Assembly (NCBI RefSeq): GCF_023898315.1
Contig: NC_064625.1
Coordinates: forward strand, 101,480,269-101,544,268
Direction: 5' to 3'
DNA: 64,000 nt
Source: Schistocerca nitens
Taxonomy: Eukaryota > Arthropoda > Insecta > Orthoptera > Acrididae
The translations under genes were made by a program, and so were the position numbers. The notes below the pieces were generated by a model. The model was not told where the DNA came from. It ran no database searches and saw only the letters and a list, made by a program, of their open reading frames with translations. The stretch's first letter is position 1. Every line of letters begins with the position of its first letter. Shown one piece after another: positions 1 to 11,067 of this stretch.

Positions 1-887
1 AAATAAAGGTTTACCCCAAACACGCGAGTAGTTTTTATTTTTGTACGGACTTTTCAAACGCCCATCGTACATCACATCTTCCATTTTGTGGTCCAGTCAT
101 ACAATTCCATTGTGATGCATTTTTTTTGTCTTAAAGTGTATTTGTTATTGGGGTCAACTCAATTCTACAACAAAGCAAAAGGTACATACTTCAACAATTC
201 TCACTTCTTGATAGAATTAAAGACACAGAACAAAAAACAGTACAAAGGTGCAACAATAATACCATTCCTCTGTCATTATTTCTTTGGTAATGGAAATTAG
301 CGATGAACACAAAAATATTCTTTCCACATTCATTGTATTGGTCCAGTTGGGCCAAACAAGAGTGGCTCCATATAGTAACTGAAAGCAAGGAAGAAGCATC
401 TTCATACCAGGTGAGGTGTGTCTTGTGGAAACTGTTAATCAACACGGTCCAGGCCTGAGGTATTCCAGATTTCCTTTCGTAAATATCCTGTCTCTTCCTA
501 CCATATTGTCCTCCAATCTTTCACTTGTTCTTCTATTCTGTATTGTACATAATTTTCAAACAACCCACCCAATCCATCTTGAACCTCCACAGTTTTCCAT
601 ACATCTTCCTCCTTTCTCTCATCCTTTCTCATTGTTTTTAAGCTATCACAAGACTACATCTCCATGGTAATGGCACTTGAGGCACATGTCCTGGCTGCTG
701 TACCATTGTTACTCCACGCCAGAACAGCACTGTATGGGGAGAACTCACTCTGTGCAGAAAATGGATAAGCCAATATGTTGTCCACCAATATTCTAACATT
801 TCTAGTGCTGGAACTACAAAATATTACAGCAGAGAACTATTTATTAGTAATTGTGCTGACAAATCACCTACTAAACAACAATTAACA
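1..887. other. No recognisable gene or repeat
   Basis: AT-rich sequence with only short chance reading frames (up to about 84 codons), none with a recognisable motif. It is probably intronic or intergenic DNA, possibly part of a downstream intron of the tubulin gene. Confidence 0.5.
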
Positions 888-889
888 TA

Positions 890-2206
890 CACTACTCGCC
901 ATTAAAATTGCTACACTACGAAGATGATGTGCTACAGACGCAAAATTTAACTGACAGGAAGATGATGCTGTGATATGCAAATGATTAGCTTTTCAGAGCA
1001 TTCACACAAGGTTGGCGCCGGTGGCGACACCTACAACCTGCTGACATGAGGAAAGTTTCCAACTGATTTCTAATACACAAACAGCAGTTGACCGGCATTG
1101 CCTGGTGAAACGTTGTTGTGATGCCTCGTGTAAGGAGGAGATATGCATACCATCACATTTCTGACTTCCATAAAGGTTGGATTGTAGTCTATCGTGATTG
1201 CGGTTTATCATATTGTGACATTGCTGCTCGTGTTGGTCGAGATCCAATGACTGTTAGCAGAATATGGAATCGGTGGGTTCAGGAGGATAATATGGAATGC
1301 CGTGCTGAATCCCAGCAGCCTTGATCCCTGAGTCAACAGATGGAGATGTTTGCAAGACAACAACCATCTGCACGAACAGTTTGACAACGTTTGCAGCAGC
1401 ATGGACTATCAGCTTGGAGACCATGGCTGTGGTTACCCTTGACGATGCATCACAGACAGGAGCACCTGCGATGTTGTACTTGATGATGAACCTGGGTGCA
1501 CGAACGGCAAAACGTCATTTTTTCGGATGAATCCAGGTTCTCTTTACAGCACTATAATGGTCGCATCTGTGTTTGGTGACATTGCAGTGAACGCACATTG
1601 GAAGTGTGTATTACTCATTGCCATACGGGTGTATCACCCGGCGTGATTGTATGGGGTGCCATTGGTTACACGTCTCGGTCACCTCTTGTTTGCATTGACA
1701 GCATTTCAGATGTGTCATGACCTGTGGCTCTACCCTTCATTCAATACCTGTGAAACCCTACATTTCAGCAGGATAATGCATGACCACATGTTGCAGGTCC
1801 TGTAGAGGCCATTCTGGATACAGAAAATGTTTGACTGCTGCCCTGGCCAGCACATTCTCCAGATCTCTCATCAATTGAAAACATCTGGTCAATGGTGGCC
1901 GAGCAACTGGCTCGTCACAATATGCCAGTCACTACTCTTGATGAACTGTGGTATTGTGTTGAAGCTGCATGGGCAGCTGTACCTGTACACACCTTCCAAG
2001 CTCTGTTTGACTCAATGCCCAGGCGTATCAAGGCCATTATTACAGCTAAGGGTGTTCGTTCTGGGTACTTATTTCTCAGGATCTATGCACCCAAATTGCG
2101 TGAAAATGTAATCACATGTTATTTCCAGTATAATATATTTGTCCAATGAATACTCGTTTATCATCTGCATTTCTTCTTGGTGTAGCAATTTTAATGGCCA
2201 GTAGTA
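890..2206 (+). mobile_element. Tc1-like DNA transposon with matching inverted ends, transposase decayed
   Basis: The left end (CACTACTCGCCATTAAAATT, from 890) and the reverse complement of the right end (ending near 2206) match almost base for base over about 27 bp. TA dinucleotides flank both sides, as expected for Tc1/mariner insertion. The transposase starts at 1121 with an N-terminal paired-type helix-turn-helix (FHKGWIVVYRDCGLSYCDIA, then a second helix with VGRDPMTVSRIWNRWVQE). It is interrupted by a stop after about 68 codons. Later parts are out of frame: a VMPFIQYL-like stretch, QDNA-like remains near 1770, and a C-terminal FQALFDSMPRRIKAIITAKG segment at 1998-2060. Length is about 1.3 kb, normal for the family. 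It is not functional. Confidence 0.85.
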
Positions 2207-2274
2207 TATTTCTTATTTTTACTTTCTTAATAAGTGAATAAGTGTTACTGATTAAAATTACAATAATAAAATAG

Positions 2275-3400
2275 CACTAGTTGGTATTTTTGGCAACCCA
2301 TCTAAGGCATTTGACTCTGTGAATCACAATATTCTTTTATATAAATTGAAATTTTATGGGATTGATGATATAGTCAACCAGTGGATAATCTCATATCTAA
2401 CCAAAAGAAAGCAGAAAGTCACATTTAATAATTCAACCAATCTAGTCTGGGACCATTATTCTGACTAACTCAGTCTTAGGTCCACTGTTGTTCATCAAAT
2501 ATGTAAATGATCTTCCATCTAAAATACAACAAGCAGAATTAGTTCTTTTAACAGATGATGCTAGTATTGTAATCAATCCAAGCACACATACAGAAACAGA
2601 ATAAATGGTAAACAATGTTCTTAAAAGTATCTTTGACTTTTTTTCCTGTCAATGGCCTCACGCTCAATTTTAAAAAGACACAAGATATTCAGTTATTCAC
2701 AACTAGGCATACTACACCAATGATAAGTGTAACACATAGTGTTGAAGTAATAAACATGATGGAAACTTCAAAATCTTGGGTGCCTGTATTGATGAGGAGT
2801 TAAATTGGAAAAGCACATTTTGGAACTCCTAAACCAACTTAGTTCAGCCACATTTGCACTTAGAAATATTGAGGAGAGGCAAATCAGCAAGTTGACAAAT
2901 TTAACATATTTTCATCCAGAAATGCCATAGGGAATAATGTTCTGGGGTAACTCATCTTTAAGAATAAGTCTTCATTGCTCAAAAACTTGCTATAAGAATA
3001 ATATGCAGTGTTCACCCTTGACCATCTTGTACGTATGTTTAAGGAATTGTGCATTCTGACTACTGTTACACAGTATATTTACTCCCTCATAAAGTCTGTT
3101 TAAAATACTCCACTGCAGTTCAAAAAGGACTATGATGTACATAACTGCAATACCAGAAGGAAAAATGACATTCATTACTTCACATTAAGGTTGTCCTTAG
3201 CACAAAAAGGGGTGCACAATCCTGCAATAAAAATTTTTGATAACTTACAACCTAGTGACATAAAATGCAAAAGTAAAATTTGAAAACAAACTTAAAAAGT
3301 TTCTCCTTGGTAACGCCTTTTATTCTGTAGAAGAATTTCTATTATAGTAATGTGTAAATGGTGGTGGCTAGGAATTACTAACTCACATCTGTACATTTCT
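2275..3400 (+). mobile_element. Decayed non-LTR retrotransposon, RT core to C-terminus
   Basis: In the plus strand, 2300-2420 reads as an RT block with KAFDSVNHNILLYKLKFYGI, typical of Jockey/CR1-like non-LTR reverse transcriptases. Further RT pieces follow in several frames: a PLLFIKYVNDLP-like block near 2480-2520, then a FADDASIV-like block near 2550. The C-terminal region at 3160-3350 carries NTRRKNDIHYF, then KGVHNPAIKIFDNLQPSDIK and a lysine-rich FYSVEEF end. This arrangement is common at the end of such ORF2 proteins. Stops and frameshifts are numerous, so this is an old 5'-truncated copy. The clade cannot be settled by eye. Confidence 0.7.
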
Positions 3401-3880
3401 TTCTTTCTTTTTTTTTTTTAACCGACAACATTCAGTGCATAGACACATTTATGAATTAATTTGTAATGTGAATTTAAAATAGCTCATTACACATTACTGT
3501 GCAAAAGATTCACAGAACTCTGAACTTACTAACACCACCATCAATAACAGCAATGAAATTTTACTTACTGTGCAGAAACAGAATAGTAGGAAGAATATGT
3601 GATTAAACTTGTAGCTGATTCAGGGGTATAAAACATACAAAATGTAGTACACATATGTGCCACTTCTGGTAATGATAATGACTCTAACCCAACTGAGCAC
3701 AGACGCAAACTGAACTCTGATGACAGATGACAGATGTGGGTGTGGCATTTAATGCTGTTTTGACTCCATGCTAGAGTTCATAAACTGAGAAGGCTAGAAT
3801 TTTGATGATGTGTAAGAACGTGTGACCAAATGTTCTCAATGGATGATATACCTGGATAATCTTGGCAAATTATAACTATA
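3401..3880. other. No recognisable feature
   Basis: AT-rich DNA starting with a poly-T run near 3408-3419. No coding motif or terminal repeat was recognised. Confidence 0.4.
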
Positions 3881-3881
3881 C

Positions 3882-5045
3882 GAGGTGCGAAAATAAAGTA
3901 ATGAGACTTATTTTCTTTGCAAGATGTGGCAACCCTGCAGGCTTATGTAAGCACAATATCTTTGACCTTGTCTATAAGCTGCTTCTAGTCCAAGCAGCAC
4001 ATCAATGCAACTGCTCAGTCATGAGTTGTACTATAATAAGTTAACACGTGTTTGTGTCTCTCGTCATGGAAATGGAACCACATAATGTTGCGCAACGGTA
4101 TGCCAATTCTTTTGCGTTAAATTGGGAGAAAACATGACAACAACTTATGGTAAGCTTCAGAAGGCTTTTGGAGAGGAGGTTATGTCAAGAGCTAAAGTTT
4201 TTCGTTGGCATAAAATGTTTAGTGAAGGCAGAACGAATGTTGAAAATGAAGACTGCTCGCATGTCAAAGTCAAAAGTTAAATGCATGCTTCTGTGCTTCT
4301 TTGTTCCAAGGGAATTGTTCATAAAGAATGGGCGCCTCCTGGACTGTTGTTTCTGGGGGGAAAATCATTATGAGTGATGAGAGTTGGTGTTATCAATACA
4401 AACCTACCACAAAGTGATAGAGTGGAAAATGTCTCTGATGGTTCATCAAGATCAAAAAAGAGGTGAATTATAAAAGTGAAAGTGAAGACAATGCTCAATG
4501 CTAATTTTGATGGTCACAGCTTTATCCACAGGGAATTTATTACCATTGGCATTACTGTGAATTCCCAGTATTATTTGGGTGTCATGGACTGGTTATGTGA
4601 GAGGATTTAGAGGGTTCTTCAACAGTGGATGGGGAGAGGTTTCTTCTTGTCGCATGATGGTGTGCTCACTCTCTTGGCTGCAGCTGTAGTGTAGTTTCTC
4701 ATGAAAAAGCAAGTAGCAGTTCTCAGTCATCATCCATTTTCACCCAATTTGGTACCAAGTGTTTTTTTTAATTAATTAAAAATTCATATGAAGGGTCAAT
4801 GCTTTGATGACATAACTGGCTTTCAAGCCAGTGAGAAGCACAAGTTGTTGAACATCCCAAAGAAGGATTATGCAGATAGTTTCACATGGGTGTATGAACC
4901 TTCTGTGAGTTGTACTCAAGTGGGGGAGACTGTGTACAACAGCTAAAGTGTTAAAACCACCATCTTAAGTTTTCCCTCTTTTTTTTTTTTTTTTTTGTTT
5001 TGTTTTATTAATCCAGTCTACAAACCTTTTTGGACTGACAGTGTA
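3882..5045 (+). mobile_element. Old mariner-like transposon, transposase broken
   Basis: The left end resembles the mariner terminal sequence CGAGGTGCGAAAATAAAGTA. Pieces of a mariner transposase follow in order. Near 4130-4260 is TTTYGKLQKAFGEEVMSRAK followed by VFRWHKMFSEGR (helix-turn-helix domain). Near 4255-4350 is MSKSKVKCML with an IVHKEW-like block. Near 4640 is LSHDGVLTLLA, a decayed form of the second catalytic block. Near 4695-4750 is a PHPPYSPDLAPSD-like block. At 4800-4880 is KGQCFDDITGFQASEKHKLL. All are split by stops and frameshifts. The right terminus is not clear, so the end coordinate is approximate. Confidence 0.7.
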
Positions 5046-5499
5046 CATATGGTGTCCACTTTCCTTCTGTTGTAAGCTGCTTTATGAGCAGTCATACACA
5101 GTTTATGGCATCCAACGATAATTGCTCAATCTTATGATCTTATTTGTCACAAACACTTAGCCATCTTTTTCTGAATGTGTCACAATTTTTGAAGTTGTGG
5201 TGAGAATGGGACCTAACAGCACAGCTTAAGTTCCTCCAAGCAAAACAAATAGAATTAAGGTTATAATCTCACCAGTCACAAATATTTGACTGCTTTTTTG
5301 AATTTTTCAGGATTTCTGAGGTGTTTGTTTTGTTATGTTTTAAGATGCAAAAGCAACTAGGGTAACATGCACCCATATCAGAACTGTAGAACATGAAGAC
5401 AAAGAGAGGAGTTAAATACGACTACATGTTAATCCCAATCAATGGAAGAGAAACAGCTGGAAACAGAGATGTGGAAAAAGAGTCTCTCTGGCTGGAAAA

Positions 5500-5590
5500 A
5501 CGCTCAATTAGGTGTTCCACAAGGTTCAATATTAGGGACACTACTTTTTCTGTATTATATTAATGATATGCCATGCCAGGAGGTCATGGA
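5500..5590 (+). pseudogene. Reverse transcriptase fragment, non-LTR type
   Basis: A short open stretch from about 5510 reads LGVPQGSILGTLLFLYYIND, the conserved RT motif before the catalytic Asp pair. No other RT block can be followed on either side in this strand, so this is a small relic. The RNase H relic starting at 5655 is on the opposite strand and is a separate insertion. Confidence 0.6.
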
Positions 5591-5654
5591 CTAAAAATTA
5601 AGTGGCCTTTACCATATTGCTACAGTGGATAAAAAGTAAAATGTGATCAACAGC

Positions 5655-6410
5655 CTGTGCATCATTTGCTAAAACCGGCTGATAAATCAGATGGCAAAAA
5701 CAAATGAGAATGTAAGTGGTCAAAAAAAGGGCATTCCACCTGGAAATGGCAGACTATCAAAGTTTGTTCACAATAAGTGCAAAGTGACAGGAAAGCACCT
5801 CTTAACAAAAGGCAATGGCTAAAAAGACAGTGACTGATATGCAACCTAGCTAAAATGATCTCCTCACAGTGAAAGGGCTGAGAGGAGGTTGTTCAGCCAC
5901 GGGGAGAGGCTTAATAACACGGAGCTTGTTCCTGTGAAGGGAGGATCAGCGGTGATGCCAAAGTGATACCACCTGCTGACAGACTGCAACATAGAAATCA
6001 TCGGAGGGAATGTGAGAACTAGCTGGCTGAGGTATGAGGACTACAGCCTTGGCAGCAGTGTCAGCAACCTCTTTTCCTACGAGACCAATGTGACCAGGAA
6101 CCCACATTAACATCGCAGTGGCTTCATCAAGAGTGAGCAAGTGATGGCTTTCCTGGACTCGTTGTGCTAAGGGATGGGTGGAGTACAGCACACAGAGGCT
6201 TTGAAGAGCACTGACAGAATCAGAGAAAATGATGCATTTGAAAAGCCTCTGTTGCCGGATGTACTGTGTGGCCTGATACATGGTGAAGAGCTCTGCTGTA
6301 AATACTGAGCAGCGTTCCAGAAGCCAATACCAAAAAATGTTGGTGCCAATGAAAGAGGTGCACCTGACACCACCATCAGTTTGAGAGCCGTCAATTTACA
6401 CAAAGGTACT
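5655..6410 (-). pseudogene. Non-LTR retrotransposon 3' part: RNase H domain and CCHC finger
   Basis: A 111-codon minus-strand frame (5946-6281) matches a retrotransposon RNase H domain, with SDSVSALQSL and MLMWVPGHIGLVGKEVADTA. Upstream of it (6290-6410), FVYIDGSQTDGG-type sequence in another frame is the start of the domain, so at least one frameshift separates them. Downstream, the frame at 5662-5844 has the spacing C-x2-C-x7-H-x4-C (residues 22, 25, 33 and 38). That is the usual cysteine-histidine motif at the end of Jockey/R1/I-like ORF2 proteins. RT, endonuclease and ORF1 are absent, consistent with 5' truncation. A decayed copy, not a host RNase H. Confidence 0.75.
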
Positions 6411-6596
6411 ATCGTGAAGTTCTGTTCGAAGGTGGTGAAAATGAAGGCAATAGAGGTAGTGGTTAGGGTGGGATATTAAATTACTGTGTGTGAAATAAAA
6501 TATCAGCTAACTGCATCAATGAAGGACAAACAATGAACTTGGCTATTCAAATCTGATTCTTTGAGTTCACTTCCCATTACTCATCATGTGAACTGT

Positions 6597-6833
6597 GTCC
6601 GGCTGTGGTAGCTGAGTGGTCAGCATGACAGACTGTCAATCCTAAGGGCCCGGGTTCGATTCCCGGCTGTGTCGGAGATTTTCTCGGCTCAGGGACTGGG
6701 TGTTGTGTTGTCCTAATCATCATCATTTCATCCCCATCGACGTGCAAGTTTCCGAAATGGCATCAAATCGAAAGACTCACACTCGGCGAATGGTCTATCC
6801 CACGGTAGGCCCTAGTCACATGACATTTATTTA
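6597..6833 (+). repeat. tRNA-derived SINE with 12 bp target-site duplication
   Basis: The head has Pol III promoter boxes: an A-box-like TAGCTGAGTGG near 6609 and a B-box GGTTCGATTCC near 6653. A non-tRNA body follows that includes CTCGGCTCAGGGACTGGGTG. The 12 bp sequence CATGTGAACTGT lies directly before (6585-6596) and after (6834-6845) the insert, a perfect TSD that fixes both boundaries at 237 bp. No functional tRNA gene is implied. Confidence 0.85.
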
Positions 6834-6845
6834 CATGTGAACTGT

Positions 6846-7105
6846 TACCAACAACAGCGTGCAACAGAAAAGATGTTGACACTGTAAGTACACTTTTACC
6901 CACATGTCAAAGAAGAGAAAGGAACTCTTGTTATTCACTGGAGAAATTGAATGCTGTCTCATAGTACATCACCAGCTTCCCAGTGACTTGTAGTCACACA
7001 GTCAGATGAATGCTGATTGTCAATAGATTTCCATAGACTGAAATTTCACTAATGAACATAATTTTCAATGCACTAAAATCCACTCTAACGTAGTGTAGCT
7101 GTTAC
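6846..7105. other. Probable intron of the tubulin gene
   Basis: AT-rich DNA immediately downstream (in transcript sense) of the exon donor site at 7105-7104. No further tubulin coding sequence is recognised between here and position 1. Confidence 0.5.
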
Positions 7106-7287
7106 CTTGAGACTATCTGACCTATCAGCCTGTTGATGTTGGTGTAGGTTGGCCGGTCAATGCTGAGGTGCCTCCTGCAGATCTCGTAGATGGCCTCGTT
7201 GTCCACAATGAAGGCCACTTCGCAGTGCTCCAGCGTGGGGTGTGTGTACAAGATAGCATTATACGGCTCGACGACAGCTGTTGAAAC
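7106..7287 (-). CDS. Alpha-tubulin, internal coding exon
   Basis: The minus-strand sequence encodes 60 codons plus two bases with no break. It begins [20 protein letters not shown] and includes [17 protein letters not shown], then [16 protein letters not shown]. This is the alpha-tubulin region just after the GGGTGSG nucleotide-binding loop. Alpha-tubulin pairs with beta-tubulin, binds non-exchangeable GTP and builds microtubules in the cytoplasm. The exon is bounded by CAG before GTTTCAAC (acceptor, 7290-7288) and AAG followed by GTAACA (donor, 7105-7104). It enters in phase 0 and leaves after two bases of a serine codon. It continues the reading frame of exon 27649-27845. By eye against the consensus I remember, about 12 of 60 residues differ (for example Y-x-H-P where T-x-H-T is usual), so this is a divergent paralogue. 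Confidence 0.9.
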
Positions 7288-7299
7288 CTGTTATACTTG

Positions 7300-8289
7300 T
7301 AATTTAGTCAGAGTTGTTACATATATATAGCACAGAGCACACTCTGCTTTACTCTAAAGATGTTTCAAGATTACTGAAACTTGATTGTGAATCAAATGAT
7401 AACTGTAAATTTGTAACAATGGATAAAAAAATATCTGTGATATCATTTAAGTTTGTAAGTGTGTTTCTAACAGTGTGTTGAATGTTCACCAAGTGATAAT
7501 GCTGCTCAGATACAGATAAAGCTCCGTGCAGTGAAAGTATGCAGCTGGCAGTATCCATTTGGGGCCTGCTTGTGTTTAATGACTGCTACAGTTTAACCAA
7601 ATGTATTAAGGTAAGAGCTGAAATACCCCATGTATTGCCAAGGTGGAGCACTAGATTCCAACTGGATCTCTTACATTCACAGCAACCAAAAATATGTTAA
7701 TTCTCTTTTGACATATTTTACAGTTCCTAACCGCTGTCAGTTACTTAATGTTGTCATAACAGCATTCAACAGGTGTCTTGATTTCTGAGAAACATCAGCA
7801 GAAATAGGTCACTACCATCAGGTAATAAAAAATAGCTTTAAAAAGCTCAAGTAGAAAGTTTTTCTCCCATAAGGCTTCTTAATGTAATGCTATTGTAAAC
7901 TGTCATTTATTACCAAGACAGAATCACATTGTATTATGTCTATTTGTGTACTAATATTATATTATTTTTGTCAAGGAATTGTTACTGAAGCAAAGTATTG
8001 TCTAAAACATAAACACCTTGTGGATAACGAGTATCCTATGAACAATATCCTCTGTACAGACCTATCATCTAGCATGAAGCATTTACAATATCCTTGTCTG
8101 ATAGCTAACAGCCTACATTTCATTTCCCAAGTACAGTGCAACTGATACACAAGTCATTTACATATCACTGTATTTAGCTTCTCAACCCTCTGCAAAAATA
8201 TACATTGTTTGGTGCACAGATTGTATATAGCATTTTTGTTTGAAATCATTTATTCTGCTGTAGAAACTGCAATGTGACGTGACTTCTGC
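7300..8289. other. Intronic DNA without recognisable gene
   Basis: AT-rich sequence with a short TA-rich run near 7320. A weak resemblance to a lysine-rich non-LTR C-terminus near 7830-7870 (SFKKLK) is too poor to call. Confidence 0.4.
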
Positions 8290-8575
8290 CTACATACAGG
8301 GTGTGTCCCATCCCCCCCCCCCTCCTCCTACAAAAAAAAAAAAAAAAACCACTGACTTTAGGGGTAGGTTTCTTACATCAAAACAAGAAAAATACCTAGT
8401 AAATATGGACTCTGCAATGCATATCTTAAGAGCTATGAGCACTTGTTCATCTTCAGTAGTGTGAAACACATCTCTCCTACTGAATCGATGGAAAAAATAA
8501 ATTGCATGACCAAGAGGAGTATTGTGATGTAAATGAAAATTGGCAGGCATGTTTCTATACCTGAAAGATGATATC
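8290..8575. repeat. Low-complexity poly-C/poly-A tract and adjoining repeat-like DNA
   Basis: Begins with CAGGGTGTGTCCCATC, then a run of C (8311-8321) and a run of A (8333-8348). The sequence after it (AAGAGCTATGAGCACTTGTT near 8428) feels like a dispersed insect repeat, but no second copy is in this window. Short frames across it on both strands come from the homopolymers. Confidence 0.35.
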
Positions 8576-8655
8576 TATTCAAATTTTGCGCCAGTTGCAT
8601 AAGATTGGTTGTAGTAGTGCCGGTATGCGGATGTACATCAGGTTTGCTTTACATA

Positions 8656-9884
8656 CACTATGTGGTCTAAAGTATCCGTACACCCCGAAAAACATATGTT
8701 TTTCATATTATGTGCACTGTGCTGCCACCTACTGCCTGGTACTCAATATCAGAGACCTCAGTAGTCATTAGACATCATGAGAGAGCAGAATGGGGCCCTC
8801 TGTAGAACTCATGGACTTCGAACGTAGTCAGGTGATTGAGTGTCACTTGTGTCATATGTCTGTATGTGAGATTTCTACACTCCTAAACATCCCTAGGTTC
8901 ACTGTTTCCAATGTGACAGTGAAGTGGAAAGATGAAGTCACATGTTCTGGACAAAAGTGTACAGGCCGACCTCGTCTGCTGGCTGACAGAGACCACCGAC
9001 AGTTGAAGAAGGTCGTAATGTGTAATAGCAAGACATATATCCAGACCATCGCACAGGAATTCCAAACTGCATCAGGATCCACTACAAGTACTATTACAGT
9101 TAGATGGAGGTGAGAATACTTGGATTTCGTGGTCAAGTCGCTGCTCATAAGCCACATATCTTGCCAGTAAATGTCAAACGATGCCTCACTTGATGCAAGG
9201 AGTGTAAACATTGGGTGATTGAACAGTGGAAAAACTTTGCGTGGAGTGATGAATCATGGTACACAATGTGGTGGTCCGATGGCAGGGTGTAGATATGGTG
9301 ACTGCCTGATGAACGTGTGTAGTGCCAACAGTAAAATTCGGAAGTGGTGGTATTATGGTGTGGTCGTCTTTTTCATGGAGGGGGCTGGCATTCCTTGTTG
9401 TTTTGCATGACACTAACACAGCACAGGCCTACATTGATGTTTTAAGTACCTTCTTGCTTCCCAATGTTGAAGGGCAATTAGGGGATGGCAATTGCATCTT
9501 TCAACAAGATTGAGCAGCTGTTCATAATGCATGGCCTGTGGTGGTTACATGACAATAACATCCCTGTAATGGACTGGCTTGCACAGAGTCCTGACCTGAA
9601 TCCTATAGAACACCTTTGGGATGTTTTGAAATGCCGACATTGTGCCAGGCCTCACCGACTGACATCGATACCTCTCCTCAGTGCAGCACTCTGTGAAGAA
9701 TTGGCTGCCATTCCTCAAGAAACCTTCCAGCACCTGATTGAATGTATGCCTGTGAGAGAGGAAGCTGTCATCAACGCTAAGGGTGGGCCAACACCACAGC
9801 GAATTTCAGCCTTACTGATGGAGGGTGCCACAAACTTGTAAGTCATTTTCAGCCAGGTGTCCGGGTACTTTTCATCACATAGTG
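8656..9884 (+). mobile_element. Tc1-like transposon (copy 1 of a two-copy family here)
   Basis: Inverted ends CACTATGTGGTCTAAAGTAT (8656) and the matching right end at 9884 are flanked by TA (8654-8655 and 9885-9886). The transposase begins near 8790 (MGPSVELMDFERSQVIECHL) with an N-terminal helix-turn-helix. A second-helix segment (VSNVTVKWKDEV) and a GRPR motif follow. Mid-region pieces near 9320-9410 are in other frames, then QQD at about 9500. The last catalytic block SPDLNPIEHLWDVLKCR is near 9590-9640, and the C-terminus FQHLIECMPVREEAVINAKG near 9728-9787. Several frameshifts and stops make it non-functional. A close relative lies at 23458-25165. Confidence 0.88.
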
Positions 9885-9953
9885 TATGTGCAGTAATGGT
9901 TTTGAGTGTTTGGTACCCTTGAGATTGGGTGTGGGGAATTGATGTTAGTTAAG

Positions 9954-11067
9954 AATGCCTTTGAGGCAACAAAGGCATCATTCTCAGCACTTCACTGAGT
10001 TTGAACAAGATTGTGTAATAGAGCTATGTGAAGCTGGATGTTACTTTGTGATATTACAGAAAGACTTGGCAGCAATGTAGCCATTCTACATGACTGCTGG
10101 CAGTGGTGGTCACAAGAATGTACAGTTGCAAGAAGATTGGGCTCCAGATGGCCACGTGACACTACCAAGAGGTAAGATCACCATGTTCAGTGTATGGCTC
10201 TGGCACATCGTACTGCATCTGCAGCAGCAGTTCGAGCAGTGGCTGGCACCACAGTGACGCAACGAACTGATACAAATCAGTTACTTCAAGGAAGAGCTCT
10301 GAGCCAGAAGCCCTGTAGTGTGCAAATCCTCTACCCCAAACCACCGCCATTTGCGACTTCAGTTATGTCAAGTGAGATCTCATTGTAGGGGCAGGGTAGT
10401 GGGAGGTCTGTTGTGGTTTTGGTTCCGTGCCAGTGATGGCTGTGTGTCATTTACGAGGAGGACAGTTGAGGACCTGCAACCAACCTGTGTGTGCTACATG
10501 CACTGAACCTACACCTAAAGTTATGCACCTGACTGCTAATTTGTACATCTTTCTGGTGGTTCGATCTTTGTGCTGCCATTCATGAACAGCATTCCATGGG
10601 GTGTTTTCCAACAGGATAACGCTCACCCACATACTGCCATTGTATCTGAACATGCCCTAGAGAGTGTCGACATTTTGCCTTTGCTTGCTTAATCACCAGA
10701 TCTCCAATCAAACATGTCTGGGACATAATTGGACAATGATTCCAGCGTCATCCACAAACTGCATTAACCATCCGTGTATTGACTAACCAGCTACAACTGT
10801 CCTGGAACTTCATCTGACAAACTGATATTTGGCTCCTGTATAACACAATGCATGCGTGTTTGGATGCTTGCATTCAACATTCTGGCAGTTACACTGGTCA
10901 TTAATGTACCAGCATTTCACATTTGAAATGGCTAACCTTGTGCTTAAATTAGCCTGTGATCTTGCATTGTTAATCACTTAAATATGCTAGCTAGACAAAC
11001 GTATTCCCAAAATTTCATTACTATGCATTAATTATTGTTTGGTGATGTAGTTTGTTCCATCAGTGTA
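9954..11067 (+). mobile_element. Second, different Tc1-like transposon, 5' end eroded
   Basis: The transposase remnant starts near 9954 (MPLRQQRHHSQHFTEFEQDC). It continues with MALAHRTASAAAVRAVAGTT at 10194 and TVTQRT, then FQQDNAHPHTAIVSEHALES near 10607-10665 (second catalytic block) and an SPDL-like block near 10700. The rest is scrambled by frameshifts. The right terminal sequence near 11010-11067 (TTCCCAAAATTTCATTAC then CATCAGTGTA) looks like a Tc1 inverted end, but I find no matching left end. It lies only 70 bp after the previous element and differs from it in sequence, so this is a separate insertion. Confidence 0.75.

Noticed and set aside
6597..6680. Functional tRNA gene
   Set aside because: The promoter boxes are present, but the arms do not pair fully and the sequence runs into a SINE body with a target duplication.
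8279..8550. Pro/Lys-rich plus frame and Phe/Gly-rich minus frame
   Set aside because: Produced by adjacent poly-C and poly-A runs.
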